From the NCBI GenBank assembly GCA_021733835.1, contig JAIPKD010000015.1, positions 1 through 49,717 of the forward strand: a DNA stretch of 49,717 nucleotides, in the 5' to 3' direction. The notes beneath the pieces were generated by a model that was not told where the DNA came from, made no database searches, and saw nothing but the letters and a program-made list of their open reading frames with translations. The position numbers were made by a program, and so were the translations under genes. This document shows positions 24,735 to 32,319 of the stretch, piece by piece. How positions within the stretch are numbered: the first letter of the stretch is position 1; every line of letters starts with the position of its first letter. This DNA comes from Verrucomicrobiota bacterium. GTDB lineage: Bacteria > Verrucomicrobiota > Verrucomicrobiia > Limisphaerales > JAIPKD01.

Positions 24735-24785
24735 TTTACATCCCGGCTTAAATCGTGTGACAACACGCACTAAGCGTGAAGTGAC

Positions 24786-24833
24786 GTGAAAGGCGCACAT
24801 TCGGATATTCACAGACGAATGTGCGCTTTCACA
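24786..24833. terminator. Long near-perfect hairpin after the Tat oxidoreductase gene
   Basis: GTGAAAGGCGCACATTCG and CGAATGTGCGCTTTCAC form a 17-bp stem with one bulged G around a 13-base loop. There is no T-run on either side, so it is either a Rho-independent terminator of weak type or a structured repeat. Confidence 0.55.
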
Positions 24834-24920
24834 TGTTGGGCGGTAACGGAGGAGGGTGACTTCCGCCGGCGCTTACGAGGTTGAACAACACAAAGTTCTA
24901 CTTTTAACTGAGACTGGGAT

Positions 24921-25334
24921 ATGCCGGGTCAAGTTTCCAAAAGCAGAAAATGGTCGCGTGAGGTGATAATTCGCTACGCGCTCCTTCAATTACCTGAGCT
25001 GGCGGTTGTTGTTCTGGCGCTTTTCCTGATTCGGAATTGGATAGATGTTCCGGATTGGTGCTACATAGCGGTACCCGTTGCGTTTGTGATCAAGGACGTG
25101 GTGCTATACCATCTTACCTGGACGGCGTATGATAATAGCATCTCGACAAATCACCATCGCATGACGGGGAGGAAGGGGATCGCCGTCGAGCGTATCGCGC
25201 CCGTGGGTTACATCGAAATAAAGGGTGAGCTTTGGAAGGCGGAATTGGCCGATAACTCCGTCCCAATCGAAAAGGGTAGCGTTGTTTGTGTAAAAGATAT
25301 GAACGGTTTAACACTACGCATAATAGCCGAATGA
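24921..25334 (+). CDS. NfeD-like membrane protein
   Basis: This 137-residue protein has two membrane helices (about 20-40 and 46-66) followed by an OB-fold-like domain (~80-137): MTGRKGIAVERIAPVGYIEI, a GELWKAE segment and GSVVCVKDMNGLTLRI. This is the NfeD C-terminal pattern. NfeD proteins usually pair with a membrane stomatin-type or SDH-like protease partner, but none is adjacent here. It is convergent with der. Confidence 0.82.
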   Translation: MPGQVSKSRKWSREVIIRYALLQLPELAVVVLALFLIRNWIDVPDWCYIAVPVAFVIKDVVLYHLTWTAYDNSISTNHHRMTGRKGIAVERIAPVGYIEIKGELWKAELADNSVPIEKGSVVCVKDMNGLTLRIIAE

Positions 25335-25433
25335 TTCGGCGTTATGAGGATAAACTGGAAAGCCGTCCGGACGCATACCGGCGGATGCAGCGGTATATGG
25401 AGGGATATCGCAACAAAGCGGACAAATGAGAGT

Positions 25434-26894
25434 TTACACCTGTTTGTCCCTGTTTCGCTTCGGCGCAATCGTCTTCGGTCGCGGTCGTGCCTTGATTACG
25501 ATAGGACACCCTTCGAATCCGAAGGCGTCACGGAGTCTTCCGGCTAGGTATTTTACGTAAGGTTGTGAGAACAATTCGTCGCGGTTGACGAATAGCATGA
25601 ACTGCGGCGGAGCGGTATGGGTCTGTACCGCATAGAAAAACTTGAGACGCTTACCGGTAGCGCTGAGCGGCTGACGGAATTCAATTGCGTCGTTTAATAC
25701 GCGATTCAATATGCCGGTCGAGACTTTTTGCCGGTATTGCTCGGAAACGAAATCAATGGCGCCGAGGAGTCTGTCGAGGTTAAATCCTGTTTTAGAAGAA
25801 GCGAAGATCACCGGCGCGAAATCGAGGAAGAAAAGCTTACTCTGAACCCACCTGCCGAAATCGTCGAGCGTCGGTTCCGGCTCGCTTCCGCCGGACGCCG
25901 CACTTGACTTCGAGCCGGTATCCACGGTCCCCTGATAGTGCGGTATAAGGTCCCACTTGGTAATCACCACTATACACGCCTTGCGCGCCTTTGCGATCAG
26001 GCCGGCAACCTTCTTGTCCTGTTCGAGGATGCCCTCCTCGGCGTCGACGACCAGGATCGCGATGTCGCATGCCTCGATCGAGTTTTCGGCGCGTTTGACG
26101 CTGAAGAATTCGACGGAGCTGCCGACGCTCCTCTTTTTTCTGATGCCCGCCGTATCGATCAAGTTGTAAGAACGCCGGATTCCATCGGTTTCGATTGTCA
26201 GCGGTACATGAACCGAGTCCCGGGTCGTACCCGGTATTGATGAGACTAGGACGCGTTCCGATTTGAGTAATGCGTTGATGATCGACGACTTGCCCGCGTT
26301 GGGTTTACCGACGAACGCGAGGTTGACCGGTCTTTCGGCGGATGAATCGGGGGTGTCCGTATTCGTTTTTATCTCCGCTTTACCGTGTTGAATCAAGAGC
26401 TTGGTTGCGTGATTCATTACAGCGGAAATACCACGATCGTGAATTGCGCTCACTGGATAGATGTAATCAAATCCGAGCGCGGCGAATTCGGAGGAGTTCA
26501 GCTCTATCCGTTCATTGTCTGCTTTATTGGAAACGAGGAGGACGGGCTTGTTTGACGCACGGAGTTGTGCGGCGATGTCTTCGTCCAAAGGCGTAATGCC
26601 TTCGTGAGTGTCGACCACGAACAGGATTACATCGGCTTCGTCGATGGCGAGATTGACTTGTTTGAGGGCTGCGTCGGCCAGTTCATCGCCGGTCTTTTCG
26701 CCGTGCCACATACCGATACCGCCCGTATCAACAAGCGTAAAACAGGCCTCATTCCAGTTAAGGTCAATGGCTATTCTGTCACGCGTAACGCCGGGTTCGG
26801 CATGAACAATAGCTATTCGCCTTTTGGATATGCGATTGAACAACGCCGACTTCCCGACATTTGGTCTGCCTACGATTGCGAGTAAACTCAACAT
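25434..26894 (-). CDS. der: Ribosome biogenesis GTPase Der (EngA)
   Basis: This 486-residue protein has two tandem GTPase domains and a C-terminal KH-like domain, needed for 50S ribosomal subunit assembly. The first domain has GRPNVGKS (9-16), DTGG (56-59) and NKAD (123-126). The second has GKPNAGKS (196-203), DTAG (247-250) and TKWD (312-315). The KH-like end includes FFYAVQTHTAPPQFMLFVN. Oddity: a Ser/Gly/Glu-rich insertion of about 20 residues at ~322-342 (DTGSKSSAASGGSEPEP) follows TKWD in the second GTPase domain. Confidence 0.95.
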   Translation of the reverse strand: MLSLLAIVGRPNVGKSALFNRISKRRIAIVHAEPGVTRDRIAIDLNWNEACFTLVDTGGIGMWHGEKTGDELADAALKQVNLAIDEADVILFVVDTHEGITPLDEDIAAQLRASNKPVLLVSNKADNERIELNSSEFAALGFDYIYPVSAIHDRGISAVMNHATKLLIQHGKAEIKTNTDTPDSSAERPVNLAFVGKPNAGKSSIINALLKSERVLVSSIPGTTRDSVHVPLTIETDGIRRSYNLIDTAGIRKKRSVGSSVEFFSVKRAENSIEACDIAILVVDAEEGILEQDKKVAGLIAKARKACIVVITKWDLIPHYQGTVDTGSKSSAASGGSEPEPTLDDFGRWVQSKLFFLDFAPVIFASSKTGFNLDRLLGAIDFVSEQYRQKVSTGILNRVLNDAIEFRQPLSATGKRLKFFYAVQTHTAPPQFMLFVNRDELFSQPYVKYLAGRLRDAFGFEGCPIVIKARPRPKTIAPKRNRDKQV

Positions 26895-27001
26895 CCGATA
26901 TAAAATGGATTATTCTTCGGTGATTCGAAAGTTAAAAAGACATTCGAACACCCATTCAATTGTCTGACTCAGCCACACCTGTTATCTTCTCGTACCCCTC
27001 G

Positions 27002-27022
27002 GCACGGCAATTGAAGCCGTGC
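27002..27022. terminator. Perfect 7-bp GC hairpin downstream of ilvB
   Basis: GCACGGC pairs with GCCGTGC around AATTGAA. It directly abuts the 60-bp palindromic element and has no T-run. It may act as a terminator for ilvB, be part of the repeat, or both. Confidence 0.4.
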
Positions 27023-27023
27023 G

Positions 27024-27083
27024 CCTGCCTGCCGCGACGCCCGCCTGTGCCGGCACGGCAGACAGGGACGCGGCGCAGGGAGG
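27024..27083 (+). repeat. 60-bp palindromic element, copy 2 (intergenic)
   Basis: It is the same length and sequence as copy 1 except for a few bases (for example GCAGGGAGG instead of GCAGGCAGG at the end). It sits 63 bp beyond the ilvB stop, outside any gene, next to a C-tract tandem repeat. Confidence 0.88.
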
Positions 27084-27088
27084 TCGGC

Positions 27089-27136
27089 CTGATCCGTCAT
27101 GTCCCCCCCCTGATCCGTCATGTCCCCCCCCCCCCC
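27089..27136. repeat. Tandem repeat with long poly-C tracts
   Basis: Two units read CTGATCCGTCATGT followed by eight C and TGATCCGTCATGT followed by thirteen C. Homopolymers of this length are prone to slippage in replication and in sequencing, so the exact counts may not be reliable. Confidence 0.8.
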
Positions 27137-27145
27137 GTGCCCGGA

Positions 27146-29023
27146 TCAACGGTATATCATATCATCGACCGTGCCGTTGGCCTTGATGAACGGGAGCACG
27201 TGTTCGGTGTGTGGAACCACGATATCTAGCACATACGCCTCTCGTGCCTCGAGCATGCGTTCAAGGGCCGGTTTTAATTCATCTTTTCTGAAGATTCTCT
27301 CGCATTTGACGTTGAATCCCTTGGCAATGGTCACAAAGTCCGGGAATATATGTCCGCTGTTCTTCGGATCACCGATAAACGTATGCCCACGCCTGCCCGA
27401 GTAAAACCTGTCTTCCCATTGCATGACCATGCCGAGGTGCTGGTTATTGAGAATAACCGCCTTGGCCGCGATATTCTCGATGTGCGCGGTGGCAAGCTCC
27501 TGGACGTTCATTAGGAACGAGCCGTCGCCGTCGATGTCAATAACCTGTCGGTCGGGGAATGCGACCTTTGCCCCGAGCGCCGCGGGGAATCCGAAGCCCA
27601 TAGCACCCAGTCCTGCGCTGGTAAGAAACTGCCGCGGCCGCTCGAATTTGAAGAATTGCCCGGTCCACATCTGGTGTTGGCCGACGCCGGTTGCGATTAT
27701 GGCATCGCCGCCGGTCATCTCATGTATTGTTTCAATAACCATCTGTGGGAGGATGACCTGGCTGCCGTCGCCGTCGAGGAATTCATCGACGAATTTGGAC
27801 TTACGCGTTGGTTCATCGACTTCATACCTGAACGGCGCTTTGGCCTTCCATTCTTGTATTCGCTTTTGCCATTGGCTGAAGTCTTTCCTGACCGCCCGTT
27901 CCTTAACCAACTTGTTGAGTTGTTCAAGGGCGTATTTGATATCGCTGATAATCGGGAGATGCGCAGACCTGTTTTTATTAATCTCCGAGGGGTCTATATC
28001 GATGTGCACAATCGTTCCGTGCTCGCAGAATTTTTCGACCTTTCCCGTCACTCGGTCGTCGAACCGCACGCCGAAGGCCAAAAGCAAGTCCGCTTCGCTC
28101 ACCGCCCAATTGGCGTAGGCGCTGCCGTGCATTCCGAGCCATTTCAACGAAAGCGGATGCGAGTCGGGAAATCCGCCGATGCCCATAAGGGTAGTGGTCA
28201 CGGGTATACCCGTTGCTTCGGCAAATTGCATCAGCTCTTCATGTGCGCCGGAACTGATGATACCGCCGCCCGTATAAAGCACCGGACGCTCGGCTTTCTC
28301 GATTAATCCAATGATTTCATTCAAGGCGATGGTATCGACGCGTTTATCAGGATTATATCCGCGCGGTTTCGCCTCGGCTGGAAAGACCGGTTGGACGCGT
28401 TGTTGCTGGATGTTCTTGGGTACATCGATTACCACCGGTCCCGGTCGCCCTGTCTTGGCAAGATAAAAGGCCTCTTTGACGATATGCGGGATTTCGTTGA
28501 TATCGGTGATCAAGTAGCTCTGTTTGACGATGGGGAGGGTAAGACCAAAAACATCCGTCTCCTGAAACGCCGTCTTGCCGATCATGTTTTGCGGGACCTG
28601 ACCCGTTATCGCCACCATGGGAACTGAGTCCATGAACGCGTCGGCTATCCCCGTAATTAGATTAGTGGCGCCGGGGCCGCTGGTCGCCATACAGACGCCG
28701 ACCTTGCCGCTGGCACGGGCATAACCGTTTGCAGCAAACGCGCCGCCTTGCTCGTGACGGGGCAGCACCGTTCTGATCTTTTCGGAACGAACAAGCACCT
28801 GGTGAATCTCCATGCTCGCGCCGCCGGGATAGGCGAATATCGTATCCACTCCCTCGCGCTCGAGAGCGGCCACGAGTATCTCACTCCCGAGCATCGGTGG
28901 TCCAATCTCCGCGCCTGCCTGCGCCTTGTCCCTGTCTGCCGTGCTGGCACAGGCAGGCGTCGCGGCAGGCAGGCCGGACTGCTTCTTTATCCGGGTCTCT
29001 CGAGTACCTGTATCTTTACTCAT
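27146..29023 (-). CDS. ilvB: Acetolactate synthase large subunit (biosynthetic type) with N-terminal repeat insertion
   Basis: This 625-residue ThDP enzyme makes 2-acetolactate or 2-aceto-2-hydroxybutyrate for valine, leucine and isoleucine. Seen: the ThDP-activating Glu in YPGGASMEIHQ (Glu72), GATNLITGIADA, a central FAD/CoA-like domain, and the ThDP/Mg motif GDGSFLMN with NNQ downstream near residue ~520. The family core starts at about residue 44 (MLGSEILVAALEREG). The preceding ~43 residues include 20 encoded by a 60-bp palindromic element. The internal ATG (residue 44) is a possible alternative start. No ilvN regulatory subunit is adjacent. An attenuator and promoter lie upstream. Confidence 0.95.
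   Translation of the reverse strand: MSKDTGTRETRIKKQSGLPAATPACASTADRDKAQAGAEIGPPMLGSEILVAALEREGVDTIFAYPGGASMEIHQVLVRSEKIRTVLPRHEQGGAFAANGYARASGKVGVCMATSGPGATNLITGIADAFMDSVPMVAITGQVPQNMIGKTAFQETDVFGLTLPIVKQSYLITDINEIPHIVKEAFYLAKTGRPGPVVIDVPKNIQQQRVQPVFPAEAKPRGYNPDKRVDTIALNEIIGLIEKAERPVLYTGGGIISSGAHEELMQFAEATGIPVTTTLMGIGGFPDSHPLSLKWLGMHGSAYANWAVSEADLLLAFGVRFDDRVTGKVEKFCEHGTIVHIDIDPSEINKNRSAHLPIISDIKYALEQLNKLVKERAVRKDFSQWQKRIQEWKAKAPFRYEVDEPTRKSKFVDEFLDGDGSQVILPQMVIETIHEMTGGDAIIATGVGQHQMWTGQFFKFERPRQFLTSAGLGAMGFGFPAALGAKVAFPDRQVIDIDGDGSFLMNVQELATAHIENIAAKAVILNNQHLGMVMQWEDRFYSGRRGHTFIGDPKNSGHIFPDFVTIAKGFNVKCERIFRKDELKPALERMLEAREAYVLDIVVPHTEHVLPFIKANGTVDDMIYR
28914..28973 (-). repeat. 60-bp palindromic element, copy 3 (in frame in ilvB)
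   Basis: Read in the gene's direction it encodes LPAATPACASTADRDKAQAG, the same frame and orientation as copy 1 in the RHS gene. In both genes the element begins at the third base of a codon. It falls in the non-conserved N-terminal extension of IlvB, before the family core. Confidence 0.9.
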
Positions 29024-29060
29024 AACTCATTCGATTTTTGGCCGGTGGTCATGGGATAAC

Positions 29061-29091
29061 AAAAAACCCACGACCTCCGCAGCCGTGGGTT
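29061..29091 (-). terminator. Attenuator terminator upstream of ilvB
   Basis: On the minus strand AACCCACG pairs with CGTGGGTT around an 11-base loop, followed directly by a T-run, about 40 bases before the ilvB start. It begins 25 bases after the leader-peptide stop. Its 5' arm (AACC) is also the 3' part of the predicted antiterminator (29131-29122 with 29097-29088), so the two structures exclude each other. Confidence 0.88.
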
Positions 29092-29116
29092 CTTGCCTTG
29101 AAAATTCTATCACTTC

Positions 29117-29188
29117 CTAACGGCAAGGACCGACGGCGCCGTTTCCTACAACGACTACCAGCAGTTCTACTTGCCGTAATTCCATCAT
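29117..29188 (-). CDS. ilvB leader peptide (branched-chain amino acid attenuator)
   Basis: This 23-codon open frame reads MMELRQVELLVVVVGNGAVGPCR. It has six valine and three leucine codons, with LLVVVV together, closely recalling the E. coli ilvB leader IvbL with its Val runs and GN-AP end. A pause hairpin (AACGGC 29143-29138 with GCCGTT 29124-29119) spans its 3' end and stop. Stalling at the Val/Leu codons (29164-29147) would cover AACGGC and free 29131-29119 to form the antiterminator. There is no ribosome site; the predicted transcript starts one or two bases before the ATG, so it may be translated as a leaderless mRNA. Confidence 0.85.
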   Translation of the reverse strand: MMELRQVELLVVVVGNGAVGPCR

Positions 29189-29196
29189 CACAGCGG

Positions 29197-29225
29197 AATT
29201 TAATTCAGTGGTAATTACAGGTCAA
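29197..29225 (-). promoter_or_regulatory. Sigma-70-like promoter of the ilvB leader
   Basis: TTGACC (29225-29220), a 17-base spacer and TAAATT (29202-29197) closely match the housekeeping consensus. The start point would fall at about 29190, next to the leader-peptide ATG at 29188. Confidence 0.7.
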
Positions 29226-29284
29226 GCATGAAAAGTGTTTACGACGCATTTTTTTGGAAAAATTTTATGAACAAACGCCAACAA

Positions 29285-30181
29285 TCAGCTCCTGCTCCAA
29301 AGCCTTTTCATGACTCCCGGACTTGAAGCAACACCGACAACCATCCCCAGTATGAGGCCGGCAGCGTGTGCAGTGTTTGCAATATTCCCCGCAAATCCGG
29401 CGAGGCAGAAGAAAAACCATACTATCATCATAGTAACGACCGTGGAATGTAGGAACAATCCGGAGGCCGGATCAAATTTGCCCCGCATCCAGATGAATCC
29501 GAGAAGACCATACACGACGCCGGACATGCCGCCGAAAAGCGGCCCCGAAACGAGGAACTGGGCGATGTTCGATAAAAACCCAAGAGTAAGAACGAGCACA
29601 AGAAGATACCGCCCGCTTTTGCGTGATTCGATCATGCTCCCCAGGTCGTTGAGCCACAGCATATTAAACAGGATATGAAGAATGTTGAAGTGTATGAAGA
29701 TTGGCGTGAAAAGACGCCAAATCTGGAACTTCCCGATGACTTCAAGCAGTGCGGAAGCCCCGGCCTTACCATTGGTAATAAACAAGAATGATACGCTGCC
29801 CCTGCCGCCGGTCAGCATTATTATGTACACCAGAACACTTATCACCATAAGTGTCAGCGTAACTTTTCCCATCCTGTACGGAATGAGTGGATTCAGCTGT
29901 GTTCTATCGAAATGGCGTTTTTCGTATGATTTTTGTTCAGACTCGGCTTGTTTGCGTTTACGTCTGGCGATTTCGGAGTATTCATCGAATTCTTTCGAGT
30001 CGGGATTCTTTTTGAATTCACTCAACAACTCTTTGGCGTCTTCTAATTGCTCTTCGTCGTGGACCCATAACAAGATACGCCCGTCATCTTCTTCCACCTG
30101 GTTTTGAAACCCTTTGGCTAAAAGATAATCGCTGAATCTCCGGGCAATGGCTTCGGATTCTAATTGGCCGATTATTCGCAT
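29285..30181 (-). CDS. Rhomboid family intramembrane serine protease (GlpG-like)
   Basis: This 298-residue protein has a soluble N-terminal domain (1-60) resembling the GlpG cytoplasmic domain, a charged linker (60-95) and six or seven membrane helices. Catalytic residues are visible: Ser220 in GGMSGVVYGL and His272 in NTAHAAGLILG. The family motifs WR (155-156) and HILFNMLWL (169-177) are present. It cleaves transmembrane segments of membrane proteins; the substrate is unknown. It is upstream of the ilvB attenuator on the same strand; the 60-bp gap between its stop and the ilv promoter includes an A/T-only hairpin. Confidence 0.93.
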   Translation of the reverse strand: MRIIGQLESEAIARRFSDYLLAKGFQNQVEEDDGRILLWVHDEEQLEDAKELLSEFKKNPDSKEFDEYSEIARRKRKQAESEQKSYEKRHFDRTQLNPLIPYRMGKVTLTLMVISVLVYIIMLTGGRGSVSFLFITNGKAGASALLEVIGKFQIWRLFTPIFIHFNILHILFNMLWLNDLGSMIESRKSGRYLLVLVLTLGFLSNIAQFLVSGPLFGGMSGVVYGLLGFIWMRGKFDPASGLFLHSTVVTMMIVWFFFCLAGFAGNIANTAHAAGLILGMVVGVASSPGVMKRLWSRS

Positions 30182-30417
30182 AATTCAAGAAATAATAGTA
30201 GAATCAAACAGGTGAGCAGTAAAATAACTTTTTCCAATAACATTTTGTCGTAGACCGACTGTATGAGTCGATAAATGAAGAAGACAATCCTCGCTCCATC
30301 TCATTTTCTTTGCATTAGCTCTAAAGCTGGGATTAAATACGGCATTATGTTTTTCACATCGCAATTCATATCGGAATTATGAATGCGCGATTTGATTGTA
30401 ATGAAAGGAAGCGCGAA

Positions 30418-31497
30418 ATGGAAAAGAACAACTCGATGGACTACGACGGTAAGATAATAAACAGTAATCAAGTCGGCGGCATAGAGACCGCGGTGCTCGA
30501 CAACGGCCCGGGCAAGGGCTGCCGTATCGCTTGGATAAACACCGGCGGCGGGCTGAGGTATAAGGTGAGTATGGATCGCGGACTCGATATCATGGACGCG
30601 TTTCACAACGACAAGGGCCTCGCGTTTTTAACCGATATGGGAGTTACACCGCCGCACTCGGAGGGAAACCACGGATTCGGTTGGCTTTATTATTTCGGCG
30701 GCGGCCTCGTCAAAACTTGCGGCCTCACGCATATCGGCGGGCCTGAGGTGGATGAGTCGGGCGATCGCGGGCTGCATGACCGGATAGGAAATGCAGTCGC
30801 AGAGGTTGAATCCATTGTCCAACCCGACATACGCGCCGGGGATTTGGATATGCGGATAACCGGCGTAATGCGTCAGTCCAAGTTGTTCGGGCCGAACCTA
30901 CAATTACGGCGTACGATATCCGGCAGGCTCGGCGAGCCAATTGTCAGGTTGCACGATGTAGTAACAAATGTCGGCCCCACCACAACACCGCACATGTACC
31001 TTTATCACTGTAATTTCGGTTGGCCGCTTGTCGATGAAGGCGCGAAGATTCTGTGGCACGGTGATTGGACGACACCCGGCAGGGATATGGACGCGGAGGT
31101 TTTTCACGGGACTCGTGATTTCCGTGTTGTCCCCGGCGTCATGGAAAGCCATTGCAAAGGCGCCGAAGCGAACGCGTTTATCGATATCGCCGCCGATGAA
31201 GACGGCATGTGCTCGGCCGGTGTGGCAAATGAAAACCTTGGAATAGCCGCGCGGTTGAGATTCCCCAAGGAGCAGTTCCAATGGCTGACCAACTGGCAAC
31301 ATTGGGGCAGGGGCGAGTACGTGACCGGACTCGAACCCGGTACAAATCCGCCTATAGGTCAAAATGCAGCCCATGAGCAGGGTTCATTGATAATGCTCGA
31401 ACCAGGTGAGAGCAGGACTTATGAACTGGAGATTTCAGTGTTGGACGACCGGGCCGAAATCGAACGGTTCGTTCGAACGATGGACCTTAAGAATTAA
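30418..31497 (+). CDS. DUF4432 family aldose 1-epimerase-like protein
   Basis: From the ATG at 30418, preceded by AAAGGAAG at good spacing, the protein has 359 residues; an earlier ATG at 30379 lacks a site. Sequence is of the galactose-mutarotase-like beta-sandwich type: YKVSMDRGLDIMDA, GLTHIGGPEVDE, HMYLYHCNFGWPLVD and GLEPGTNPPIGQ. DUF4432 proteins are thought to act as sugar epimerases. No sugar gene cluster surrounds it, so the substrate is open. It is divergent from the rhomboid gene across ~240 bp. Confidence 0.85.
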   Translation: MEKNNSMDYDGKIINSNQVGGIETAVLDNGPGKGCRIAWINTGGGLRYKVSMDRGLDIMDAFHNDKGLAFLTDMGVTPPHSEGNHGFGWLYYFGGGLVKTCGLTHIGGPEVDESGDRGLHDRIGNAVAEVESIVQPDIRAGDLDMRITGVMRQSKLFGPNLQLRRTISGRLGEPIVRLHDVVTNVGPTTTPHMYLYHCNFGWPLVDEGAKILWHGDWTTPGRDMDAEVFHGTRDFRVVPGVMESHCKGAEANAFIDIAADEDGMCSAGVANENLGIAARLRFPKEQFQWLTNWQHWGRGEYVTGLEPGTNPPIGQNAAHEQGSLIMLEPGESRTYELEISVLDDRAEIERFVRTMDLKN

Positions 31498-31530
31498 TTT
31501 TTTTAACTCCGTTTGTCCTGATTGATGAAT

Positions 31531-31552
31531 TTTAAGCTGTTGAGCTGTTGAG
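31531..31552 (+). repeat. 22-bp direct repeat, copy 2
   Basis: It is identical to 15261-15282 and again precedes the ~100-bp repeat block, here by about 225 bp instead of 840 bp. Confidence 0.85.
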
Positions 31553-31574
31553 GTTTCTCTTGCGCGGAGGAAAA

Positions 31575-31647
31575 ACCCACCCCTACCCCTCCAAGGAGGG
31601 GAACTATACAAATCCCCTCCACCGGAGGGGATGAAAGGGGTGGGTAA
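31575..31647. repeat. 73-bp inverted repeat with nested hairpins
   Basis: The ends ACCCACCCCT and AGGGGTGGGT are inverse complements. Inside are two hairpins, CCCCTCC-AA-GGAGGGG and CCCCTCC-ACC-GGAGGGG. It has the size and symmetry of a small MITE-like or REP-type element; no coding capacity. Confidence 0.8.
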
Positions 31648-31776
31648 CCATACTTAGCTCTCCTCCGTAATCCTGATGAATCCTTGCCCCATAATCCGAC
31701 ATTGCGCCTCTCCTTTCACAGTTCACAGCTCACAGTTCACTGTCGGCGTGCTTCGATATTCGAGATTCGGGTACAC

Positions 31777-31873
31777 GATTATTCGCAGTCGGTGATGCTA
31801 TACGAAGAACGCCTACGTGAACGGGAGAGGGGATTACGGAGCGCGGCTGTGTCCGAAGGATCAGCCGCAGCGG
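31777..31873 (+). repeat. ~100-bp dispersed repeat block, copy 2 (with REP-like hairpin)
   Basis: It matches 16124-16222. The hairpin at 31843-31868 is identical in sequence to that at 16192-16217. The similarity ends at CAGCCGCAGCGG. Confidence 0.85.
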
Positions 31874-31924
31874 CTTCGAATGCCAGGGCTTTATTCAATT
31901 GCCAGACGCCTGCGCCTTTCAGAA

Positions 31925-31985
31925 TCCCGTAGGGATGAAATATCTATAGCAAGAATGCCCAACAAAAACATAAGTCCCGTAGGGA
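31925..31985. repeat. Two TCCCGTAGGGA palindromes 50 bp apart
   Basis: TCCC-GTA-GGGA occurs at 31925-31935 and 31975-31985, each followed by a GAAATA/GGAATA-like stretch, so the unit is a roughly 50-bp direct repeat carrying a short palindrome. No spacer series follows, so it is not a CRISPR array. Confidence 0.7.
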
Positions 31986-32084
31986 CGGAATATAATGGCA
32001 GCCTCCTTTCGCACTCGTTGCGGACATAACCTCTTGCCAAGGACATGAAGGACGTAGAGATATTCGAAAATTTATTCATGCGCG

Positions 32085-32202
32085 GATCATAGTGGTCCGT
32101 TCAAATGGATTTTAACGATACGGACTTAGGCCTCCAGGAATTCAAGGGGTATAATGACTGGGACAACACGATTTTATTTGAATCCGTGATGCGGGTGGTG
32201 TA
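32085..32202 (+). pseudogene. Relic of a metzincin paralogue (C-terminal fragment)
   Basis: CAAATGGATT, then CTCCAGGAATT, then AAGGGGTATAATGACTGGGA reproduce part of the neighbouring protease gene (about 34738-34815). The encoded FKGYNDWDNTI corresponds to LKGYNDWDNII there. A one-base difference in the spacer between the first two blocks puts the left part out of frame. The fragment ends with a short unrelated tail and a TAA at 32200-32202. It shows that a second copy once lay just upstream. Confidence 0.8.
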
Positions 32203-32319
32203 ATATGCAATTAAATCAAGTTAATCGAGAAATTCGAAGCGGAATAGCTTTTAAAAATCAGCACAAGGAGGATTAGACCTTTTCATTCGGTCTGTATTAA
32301 CAATTAAACCATTAACGCC

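Larger units (their letters stand above)
31498..32319. other. Repeat-rich gap with a gene relic
   Basis: These 822 bases hold, in order, the 22-bp repeat (31531), a ~73-bp inverted repeat (31575), a TTCACAG short repeat (about 31717-31740), the ~100-bp block (31777), a pair of TCCCGTAGGGA palindromes (31925 and 31975) and a fragment of a protease paralogue (32085-32202). No intact gene is supported. Confidence 0.7.

Noticed and set aside
27002-27136. Riboswitch or regulatory RNA downstream of ilvB
   Set aside because: The hairpin, palindromic element and C-tracts are explained as repeats; no known riboswitch core is visible.
29189-29284. Strong terminator after the rhomboid gene
   Set aside because: Only an A/T-only palindrome is present, with no GC stem, so I did not list it as a terminator.
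31925-31985. Possible CRISPR-like repeat pair
   Set aside because: There are only two short palindromic units, no further repeats or spacers, and no cas genes. The Cas4-like domain at 8.6 kb is part of a helicase.
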